From a virus, in IMG/VR virus record IMGVR_UViG_3300032315_000254, positions 1-44,682 of that record: DNA of 44,682 bases. The stretch is one strand, 5' to 3'. Position numbers and translations under genes: made by a program. Below are positions 26,070 through 30,554 of this stretch, in pieces. The notes under the pieces are model-generated. The model saw only the letters and a program-made list of their open reading frames with translations. It did no database searches and was not told the DNA's origin. Numbering within the stretch: position 1 is the first letter of the stretch; each line of letters begins with the position of its first letter.

Positions 26070-26226
26070 TTCTTCTCCATCTTTTTTTACAGATCTTTTG
26101 AACATCCTCTGGATCTTCTTTTGTTACTTCTGCACAGGCATATACTTTTGTCTTTGGCATGCTTTTATTAACGCCGTAGATAATCAATGCCATTAAAAGC
26201 AATAACAGCGCAACAACTATTTTCAT
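26053..26226 (-). CDS. 57-residue exported or membrane-anchored small protein
   Basis: MKIVVALLLLLMALIIYGVN is a signal peptide or single membrane helix. The rest, MPKTKVYACAEVTKEDPEDV then QKICKKRWRRNETSN, carries two cysteines 16 residues apart that could form a periplasmic disulfide. The start overlaps the upstream stop (ATGA), and the 3' end overlaps the sigma-4-like gene by 17 bases. Function unknown. Confidence 0.65.
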   Translation of the reverse strand: MKIVVALLLLLMALIIYGVNKSMPKTKVYACAEVTKEDPEDVQKICKKRWRRNETSN

Positions 26227-26384
26227 ACTAGGGCATCTTCAAATGGAGATAGATCTATTGACTTTCGCTTTACCTGGACTCGCACAAAAGACCATTCGTG
26301 CCTGCAGCTCACAATCATTTGGGCCTCTTCTTTTCTGCGGACAATACGCATTAGCTCGCCCATTTCATCATAGATGTAGTACAT
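26223..26384 (-). CDS. 53-residue small protein
   Basis: MYYIYDEMGELMRIVRRKEE then AQMIVSCRHEWSFVRVQVKR. The opening YYIYDEMGEL-R with a following basic helix resembles a small phage protein type I have seen but cannot name. Start codon overlaps the upstream TGA (TGATG) and its own TGA overlaps the next ATG (ATGA). Function unknown. Confidence 0.65.
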   Translation of the reverse strand: MYYIYDEMGELMRIVRRKEEAQMIVSCRHEWSFVRVQVKRKSIDLSPFEDALV

Positions 26385-26479
26385 CAAAAACCTCGTATAA
26401 ACAATTTAACCAAAAGATATAGCACCAAAAATACGGCTATCGCCACCAAAAAAACTATTGTGAGTTCTGCATCCATCAT
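26384..26479 (-). CDS. 31-residue single-pass membrane peptide
   Basis: First gene of the leftward operon. MMDAELTIVFLVAIAVFLVL then YLLVKLFIRGF: a short acidic N-terminus, a ~20-residue membrane helix and a basic C-terminus. AAAGGA lies about ten bases upstream, and the stop is coupled (TGATG) to the next gene. Too short for a confident function. Confidence 0.6.
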   Translation of the reverse strand: MMDAELTIVFLVAIAVFLVLYLLVKLFIRGF

Positions 26480-26508
26480 AGTGTGATATCCTTTGTTATA
26501 CATTTATA

Positions 26509-26540
26509 CCTATTGTATGCAAATTATAAACCTATTGCAT
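26509..26540. promoter_or_regulatory. Divergent control region with paired TATTGyAT repeats
   Basis: CTATTGTAT (26510-26518) and CTATTGCAT (26532-26540) are direct repeats 22 bases apart, between the leftward operon and the rightward rusA gene. A perfect TATAAT reads leftward at 26528-26523, 44 bases before the first leftward ATG, and TTTATA-16-TATAAA (26503-26530) reads rightward. The same repeat pair recurs 23 bases apart at 36376-36407, upstream of the other leftward operon, so it is likely a shared operator or promoter element. Confidence 0.55.
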
Positions 26541-26551
26541 AGGGATTTACC

Positions 26552-26911
26552 CTGATAATATTAAATCTTCCATATCCAGTATCTGTTAATGCGTACTGGT
26601 TAGCATCGGGCAAACGTCGCTATATCTCTAAACGTGGCGTGGCTTTCAAGGCAGCCGTTAAAGAAATTTGGAACACAGTTCAGCACGATGGATTCGGTAG
26701 CTCACCAGTCGAGCTAGATGTTGTTTTATTTCCACGAGATAAAAAACTAATGGACATTGACAATATGCTGAAGTGCCTGGGTGACAGTCTTCAGGACGCT
26801 GGGGTCTTTGATGACGACCAGCAAGTATGGAAGATAACTATTGAGCGCGGAGAGAAGATCAAAGGCGGTGGATGTCAGGTCACAGTCAAGCCGTATCTGC
26901 CTAAAAAATAG
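26552..26911 (+). CDS. rusA: RusA-like Holliday junction resolvase
   Basis: 119 residues read from CTG at 26552. RusA enzymes begin with a strand holding N-L-P-Y-P-x-S-x-N-x-Y-W, and here LNLPYPVSVNAYWLASGKRR is encoded from ~26561, well upstream of the first usual start codon (GTG at 26639), which would remove it. No ATG/GTG/TTG lies between the in-frame stop at 26540 and that motif. AGGG at 26541-26544 sits seven bases before CTG. Downstream DIDNMLKCLGDSLQDAGVFD with DDDQQV carries the catalytic aspartates. Role: resolving recombination intermediates. Confidence 0.85.
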   Translation: MIILNLPYPVSVNAYWLASGKRRYISKRGVAFKAAVKEIWNTVQHDGFGSSPVELDVVLFPRDKKLMDIDNMLKCLGDSLQDAGVFDDDQQVWKITIERGEKIKGGGCQVTVKPYLPKK

Positions 26912-26914
26912 GCG

Positions 26915-26935
26915 CATCCTTAAACGGTTTAATGA
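26915..26935. repeat. Palindromic element, copy 1
   Basis: ATCCTTAAAC, a central G, then GTTTAATGAT: a near-perfect 10-bp-arm palindrome with one mismatch, four bases after the rusA stop. A perfect copy lies at 37536-37556 beyond the TerS gene. There is no T-run, so an operator or protein-binding site is more likely than a terminator. Confidence 0.6.
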
Positions 26936-26961
26936 TAGCTAAGGGTTTACCCCTATATATA

Positions 26962-26977
26962 CTGTGGTTTTATACAG
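26962..26977. promoter_or_regulatory. LexA-type SOS box 1
   Basis: CTGT, eight bases, ACAG (extended ACTGT/ACAGT), which is the LexA consensus of gamma- and betaproteobacteria with an AT-rich centre. It overlaps a plausible rightward promoter: TTTACC at 26946 with a 17-base spacer to TTTATA, and a further TAATAT at 26980. No ORF follows before the terminator at 27043-27073, so the transcript would be a short RNA of about 80 bases. Confidence 0.65.
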
Positions 26978-26991
26978 TGTAATATAGATTC

Positions 26992-27073
26992 AGATAGGTT
27001 CCCTTGCAGCGGGCGTTTATCTTTCATGTGATTATCCTCTTTGGGGTGGCTTAACGGCTACCCCATTTTTTTT
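26992..27073 (+). ncRNA. Candidate short RNA from LexA-type promoter
   Basis: Inferred transcript between the -10-like TAATAT at 26980 and the strong terminator. It contains no start codon with a usable ribosome site and no ORF of note. Ends are estimates. It could equally be read-through leader from rusA that stops at the same terminator. Confidence 0.35.
27043..27073 (+). terminator. Strong intrinsic terminator
   Basis: GGGGTGGC pairs with GCTACCCC (one G-U) around the loop TTAACG, followed after one A by eight T. It ends rightward transcripts from rusA and from the LexA-type promoter. Confidence 0.9.
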
Positions 27074-27085
27074 GCTAGCCAGCGT

Positions 27086-27107
27086 AATCTCCGCATAATC
27101 TCCGCAT
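27086..27107 (+). repeat. Two tandem 11-base repeats
   Basis: AATCTCCGCAT occurs twice head to tail, directly upstream of the TTGCAC promoter (first base 8 bases after the second copy). Position suggests an activator or repressor site for that promoter, or a short iteron; two copies are too few to call an origin. Confidence 0.5.
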
Positions 27108-27114
27108 ATCTATA

Positions 27115-27143
27115 TTGCACTGCAACAAAATGTATCGTATACT
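27115..27143 (+). promoter_or_regulatory. Sigma-70 promoter of the 39-codon gene
   Basis: TTGCAC, a 17-base spacer and TATACT: five of six or four of six consensus bases in each box at ideal spacing, the best promoter seen in the window. The start would fall near 27150, about 50 bases before the ATG at 27201. Confidence 0.75.
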
Positions 27144-27200
27144 ACACATAATCCTAGGAATGTACAGAATGGGATACACAATTTAACGAAAGGAAAGACT

Positions 27201-27320
27201 ATGTTTGATATCTATAAAGATTTTGATAAAAAAATGCAAGAGCTTGCTAAGCAAGTAAAACAAGTAAATGATTTTTGGATTGACTCCATCATCACTACCT
27301 TGAAGATGATTCAAAAGTAA
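27201..27320 (+). CDS. 39-residue helical peptide with own promoter
   Basis: MFDIYKDFDKKMQELAKQVK then QVNDFWIDSIITTLKMIQK. The first part is charged and helical; FWIDSII gives a hydrophobic face. AAGGA lies about seven bases before ATG. It has its own near-consensus promoter (27115-27143) and a hairpin after it (27330-27359), so it is a monocistronic unit, unlike every other gene here. Early host-takeover or regulatory peptides are often organised this way; the role is unknown. Confidence 0.65.
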   Translation: MFDIYKDFDKKMQELAKQVKQVNDFWIDSIITTLKMIQK

Positions 27321-27329
27321 TTAAAAAAC

Positions 27330-27359
27330 GTGTGTCACATCCGGAAAGGTGTGATACAC
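27330..27359. terminator. Hairpin, likely bidirectional terminator
   Basis: GTGTGTCACA pairs with TGTGATACAC (ten pairs, one G-U) over a ten-base loop. Rightward it is followed by only a weak T stretch (TTTC); leftward it is followed by six T on the minus strand, so it would be stronger in that direction. Confidence 0.6.
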
Positions 27360-27394
27360 TTTCTGTGCAGGGATGAACTTGGAAGGTTTGTCTA

Positions 27395-27403
27395 TGTTAC
27401 AAT
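27395..27403 (+). promoter_or_regulatory. Extended -10 promoter for the structured RNA
   Basis: TGT followed by TACAAT forms an extended -10 element (TGn-TAnnnT). The -35 region is poor (GAACTT at 27375). Transcription would begin near 27410, just ahead of the long hairpin. Confidence 0.5.
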
Positions 27404-27409
27404 GACCGC

Positions 27410-27518
27410 TAAAGCCTCATACACATGGGGTCTACACATAGTTTTCTTATGCTTGGTCGGTCGGTCACAAACATAAGCGAATCTTCCAAATCGTAGACTC
27501 CAGCTGTATGGGGTTTTT
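27410..27518 (+). ncRNA. Structured small RNA with (GGTC)3 loop
   Basis: A 21-position stem joins 27415-27435 to 27493-27513 with 19 pairs (two of them G-U) and one 2x2 internal loop. It is followed at once by TTTTTTCTTTT, so the outer stem is itself an intrinsic terminator. Inside, CTTATG (27446-27451) pairs with CATAAG (27472-27477), presenting a 20-base loop with three tandem GGTC units (27455-27466). The extended -10 element just upstream makes a free-standing RNA of about 105 bases likely. No ORF is present. It might be a regulatory antisense-type RNA, or an antiterminator/attenuator for the operon downstream. No known family recognised. Confidence 0.6.
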
Positions 27519-27529
27519 TCTTTTCTGCG

Positions 27530-27570
27530 CCACTAACTGGCGGCTCTAGCGACATCGTAGCGGTTAGTGG
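27530..27570 (+). other. Leader hairpin A
   Basis: CCACTAAC (27530-27537) pairs perfectly with GTTAGTGG (27563-27570). The 25-base loop contains a smaller bulged stem, CTA-CGA against TCG-TAG. It follows the small RNA terminator by about ten bases. Confidence 0.5.
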
Positions 27571-27596
27571 TTACAGCGTTACTAGTAGGGTAGAGG

Positions 27597-27650
27597 ATGA
27601 AACAGCGCAATATCGGTGGCGAAGTTAGTGCCGGTTCCTCGCAAGACTGA
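27597..27650 (+). CDS. Possible 17-residue leader peptide
   Basis: MKQRNIGGEVSAGSSQD from ATG 27597, with AGGG six bases upstream. It lies inside the folded leader, and its codons overlap the 5' arm and interior of hairpin B, so translation could alter RNA folding. It may also be chance; support is only the ribosome site and position. Confidence 0.25.
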   Translation: MKQRNIGGEVSAGSSQD

Positions 27651-27660
27651 CGGGTGCTGT
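27602..27660 (+). other. Leader hairpin B
   Basis: ACAGCGC (27602-27608) can pair with GTGCTGT (27654-27660), one G-U, enclosing 45 bases that hold a shorter GGC/GCC stem. It may form part of one larger fold with hairpins A and C in the leader of the ParB-like/helicase operon. Confidence 0.4.
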
Positions 27661-27685
27661 GGCTCCAGTTGGATATACAGTTGAA

Positions 27686-27712
27686 GGACACCTAGGTAGG
27701 CTAGGTGCGTCC
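27686..27712 (+). other. Leader hairpin C
   Basis: GGACACCTAG pairs with CTAGGT-GC-GTCC around the loop GTAGG: ten pairs with a two-base bulge. It is flanked by direct copies of CCAGTTGGATA (27664-27674 and 27714-27724). It lies 70 bases ahead of the GTG start of the first operon gene. Confidence 0.55.
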
Positions 27713-27781
27713 ACCAGTTGGATAAATGTGTCTCAGTTAGTGTGTATACAGTTAGTAAATGTCCCAATAAGGAGAAAAGAA

Positions 27782-27973
27782 GTGAAAGAAGAGTTGCGGG
27801 AAGCAATCAGAAAGCAAGTAGGGATTGTCCCTATATCCGTACAAAACGGTTCGGTTCAAAATGTAGTCAGATGGAAGGAACAGGCAACCCAGGCAATAAG
27901 CGTTGCTAACAACCCTAAATCCACAGAGCATCAATTAAAAATCACATTAGCAGGACTAAAGAGGACAGCATGA
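27782..27973 (+). CDS. 63-residue helical protein, first gene of replication operon
   Basis: GTG start, with AAGGAG seven to eight bases upstream. A longer frame back to 27659 runs through the folded leader and is not favoured. The product, KEELREAIRKQVGIVPISVQ then NVVRWKEQATQAISVANNPK, is basic and helical, ending LKITLAGLKRTA. Its stop overlaps the ParB-like ATG (ATGA). No named domain; a DNA-binding accessory is possible. Confidence 0.7.
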   Translation: MKEELREAIRKQVGIVPISVQNGSVQNVVRWKEQATQAISVANNPKSTEHQLKITLAGLKRTA

Positions 27974-28797
27974 AACTGAAATTAACCGACATAAAGCTTG
28001 ACGGGGATCTGCAATCCCGCGTTGAGATTTCCGATGAGGTCGTCAATGATTATTCCGAGGCACTCAGAGAAGGCGCAAACTTCCCAGCAGTTACGATATT
28101 CTACGATGGAGCTAGCCATCATCTTGCTGATGGATGGCAACGCTACTTTGCACATAAAAAGGCTGGCTTAGCCCTCATTGAAGCCGACATTATTGAAGGA
28201 ACTCGCAGAGATGCAATCCTTTATTCTGTTGGAGCAAACGCTAAGCATGGACTACGCCGTACCAATTCCGACAAACGCAAAGCAGTACTAACATTACTGG
28301 ATGATTTTGAGTGGTGCGAACTCAGCGATGTAGCTATTGCTAGGCATTGCTGTGTAACCTCCATGATGGTAGGCAAGATCAGAAAAGAAACCAATAACGA
28401 AGTTGCAGAAATTAAAGTCGTTCGTGGCGACAAAGAGTTCACGATGAAAAAACCTGAGCCTAAAGCAGTTGTTGAGGCCAGCAAACCAGAGTATGTATTT
28501 GATGAAGACGACAAGATTCACGAGATGGCAACAGAAATCCAAGCTATTGCGGACGAGAACGAAATGCTTAAGGCAAAAGTTGCTGTCGCGGCTATGGATG
28601 CGACAGATGAGGAAAAACAGGCTGCACAAAATATCATTGCAGAACTTCAAACTACTGTTAAGACTCAGGAGTCGGAGATTGTACATTACAAGGCCCGCGT
28701 CAACTCATTGATGAAGGAAAACAATGAGCTAAAGAAACAGATTAAGCTCCAGGATCGCCAGATATTTGCGATGCGAAAGAATAAAGAAGCAGCGTAA
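27970..28797 (+). CDS. ParB/Srx-like DNA-binding protein with coiled-coil tail
   Basis: 275 residues. Residues ~1-85 hold a ParB-like N-terminal domain (DIKLDGDLQSRVEISDEVVN, then HHLADGWQRYFAHKKAG, the DGxxR-type motif). Residues ~100-145 hold a helix-turn-helix, SDKRKAVLTLLDDFEWCELS then DVAIARHCCVTSMMVGKIRK. Residues ~195-270 form a long Lys/Glu coiled coil. There is no ParA in the window, so segregation is unlikely. This phage type is usually annotated as a transcriptional or replication regulator. It is coupled to the 63-residue gene by ATGA. Confidence 0.8.
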   Translation: MKLKLTDIKLDGDLQSRVEISDEVVNDYSEALREGANFPAVTIFYDGASHHLADGWQRYFAHKKAGLALIEADIIEGTRRDAILYSVGANAKHGLRRTNSDKRKAVLTLLDDFEWCELSDVAIARHCCVTSMMVGKIRKETNNEVAEIKVVRGDKEFTMKKPEPKAVVEASKPEYVFDEDDKIHEMATEIQAIADENEMLKAKVAVAAMDATDEEKQAAQNIIAELQTTVKTQESEIVHYKARVNSLMKENNELKKQIKLQDRQIFAMRKNKEAA

Positions 28798-28847
28798 TTT
28801 ACGGGGGGAAAGCAACCAGCAAGTACTCCACCAATTTAACCCGAAGC

Positions 28848-28865
28848 TAGGCGGTTTCCTAGCAG
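28848..28865 (+). other. Short hairpin before the helicase gene
   Basis: GCTAGG and CCTAGC form a perfect 6-bp stem around CGGTTT, a few bases before the helicase ribosome site (AAGGAG at 28868). No T-run follows. It may tune translation or mark a processing site between the two genes; the 81-base gap has no other feature. Confidence 0.4.
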
Positions 28866-28878
28866 GTAAGGAGTAGTT

Positions 28879-30375
28879 TTGTTAACGCTTAGACCGCATC
28901 AATTAGAAGTTGTAGAAAAGATCCGTGAAGGATTTGAGCAAGGACATACAAGGCAGTTACTGTATGCTCCAACTGGATTCGGCAAGACCGAGGTAGCGAT
29001 GTCCATCATGAAGACTATCGCTGACGATTACCAAAAGACCGCAATGATCTTGGATCGAGTGGTGCTGGTGGATCAAACCAGTATCCGGCTTACCAAATAT
29101 GGAATTGAACATGGCGTTATGCAGTCCAATCATTGGAGAAAAAGACCCGATGAGCGGATTCAGATTTGCTCAGCTCAAACCATTGAGAAGCGTGGAGAAA
29201 AACTAAACATAGATCTACTGATTATTGACGAGTGCCACATCACTCGCCGAGGCACAGTAGAGTTCATGAAAAACAATCCCCATATCAAGGTGGTTGGATT
29301 GACCGCTACGCCATTCACAAAAGGGTTGGGTGATATCTATACCCATGTAGTCGGGGCGACTCCTACGGGCGAACTGATTGAGAAGGGATGGCTTGTCCCG
29401 CTCAAGGTGTTTATCGCTAAAGAAATTGATATGACTGGTGTCATCAAGCAGATGGGCGAGTGGAAAGCTGACGATGTTACCAAGCGAGGTATGGCTATTA
29501 CTGGTGATATCGTGGGCGAGTGGATCAAGAAAACCCATGAAGTCTTTGGCGGCCCAAGAAAGACAATCGTATTCTGTTCTGGTGTTGAGCATGGTCGTGA
29601 TCTAGTCAAGCAGTTTGCAGATGCGGGATATAACTTTGTATCCATATCGTACAAGGAAGACGACCAGTATAAGAAGGATATGATTGAGCTGTTCAGCCAG
29701 AGGGATACAGAGATTCACGGTCTTATTGCGACTGACATTCTTACCCGTGGATTTGATGTCACCGATGTAATGATTGGCGTATCAGCCCGTCCGTTCTCCA
29801 AATCGTTTAGCTCCCATGTCCAGCAATTAGGCAGGGTAATGCGCCCGCATGAGGGTAAAGAGTTTGGCTTATGGCTAGATCACTCTGGTAATTTTCTGAG
29901 ATTCAGGGAAGACTGGGACAAGATCTACACCGAGGGCGTTGACAAACTGCAGGAAGGTGGACTTGATCGTACCCGGAAAGAGCCAACAGAAAAAGAAAAG
30001 ATCCAAGCAAAATGCCCTGAGTGCAAGGAGCTATGGATCTCAAAGACAAATGTATGCCATTCCTGCGGTCACGAACGGCAGAATCTAAGTCTTATTCTAT
30101 CACTGCCTGGTGAGCTTGAAGAACTTAAAGAGGCTAATAGGAAGCTACAGATCGCTAATACAGACTTTTATGCTGAGTTGCTGTATTACGGGCGACTAAA
30201 AGGATACAAAGAGGGCTGGGCTGCAATGAAATACAAAGAGAAATATGGGGTTTACCCTAATGGTTTGCCATCAAACAGCAAGCCAACAACCGTACCTACT
30301 CTTAAGTGGATTAAGAGTCGGATGATCGCCTATTCCAAAGGCAAAATTAAATCGCAACAAAGGATGGCGGCGTGA
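28879..30375 (+). CDS. Superfamily 2 DEAD/DEAH helicase
   Basis: 498 residues from TTG at 28879, with AAGGAG six bases upstream. Motifs: RPHQLEVVEKI (Q-like), APTGFGKTEVA (Walker A), IIDECH (Walker B/DECH), GLTATPF (III), then ATDILTRGFDV (V) and QQLGRVMRPHEGK (VI). A four-cysteine element, CPECKELWISKTNVCHSCGH, sits near residue 378 and looks like a zinc ribbon. Family: SSL2/UvsW-type helicases used in phage replication or recombination restart. It is the only helicase seen. The last four bases overlap the next gene (GTGA). Confidence 0.9.
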   Translation: MLTLRPHQLEVVEKIREGFEQGHTRQLLYAPTGFGKTEVAMSIMKTIADDYQKTAMILDRVVLVDQTSIRLTKYGIEHGVMQSNHWRKRPDERIQICSAQTIEKRGEKLNIDLLIIDECHITRRGTVEFMKNNPHIKVVGLTATPFTKGLGDIYTHVVGATPTGELIEKGWLVPLKVFIAKEIDMTGVIKQMGEWKADDVTKRGMAITGDIVGEWIKKTHEVFGGPRKTIVFCSGVEHGRDLVKQFADAGYNFVSISYKEDDQYKKDMIELFSQRDTEIHGLIATDILTRGFDVTDVMIGVSARPFSKSFSSHVQQLGRVMRPHEGKEFGLWLDHSGNFLRFREDWDKIYTEGVDKLQEGGLDRTRKEPTEKEKIQAKCPECKELWISKTNVCHSCGHERQNLSLILSLPGELEELKEANRKLQIANTDFYAELLYYGRLKGYKEGWAAMKYKEKYGVYPNGLPSNSKPTTVPTLKWIKSRMIAYSKGKIKSQQRMAA

Positions 30376-30554
30376 ATGAACCCAAGAAACCAAAAGCCAA
30401 TCAATTTGCTATGACTCATGAAGAGATAGCTAGCGAAATTGGGCTGACCCGTGCAACCGTAAGTATTATTGAGGCTCGAGCTTATGAGAAAGTTAAGAGA
30501 GCATTGAAGAGGAAAGGCATCAAGATTGAAGATGTACTGGTGGATTCCAAATGA
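30372..30554 (+). CDS. Sigma-70 region 4-like protein (right copy)
   Basis: 60 residues from GTG, with the start overlapping the helicase TGA as GTGA; the in-frame ATG 13 codons later is less likely. FAMTHEEIASEIGLTRATVS then IIEARAYEKVKRALKRKGIK is a sigma-4 helix-turn-helix with the following AL-K-L helix pattern and IEDVL ending. Clear resemblance to the 58-residue protein at 25893-26069 (EEIA, T at the same place, AL.R.KG.K.ED). Probably a promoter-selective regulator of one of the operons. Confidence 0.78.
   Translation: MNEPKKPKANQFAMTHEEIASEIGLTRATVSIIEARAYEKVKRALKRKGIKIEDVLVDSK

Noticed and set aside
27602-27660. Possible tRNA because of a GGTTC sequence
   Set aside because: No cloverleaf: acceptor, D and anticodon arms cannot be formed. 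No tRNA seen elsewhere either.
27659-27781. N-terminal extension of the 63-residue gene
   Set aside because: The DNA is a folded leader; the GTG at 27782 has a clear AAGGAG.
27970-28797. Plasmid-like partition system
   Set aside because: The ParB-like protein has no ParA partner and no clustered parS-like sites nearby, so a regulator is more likely.
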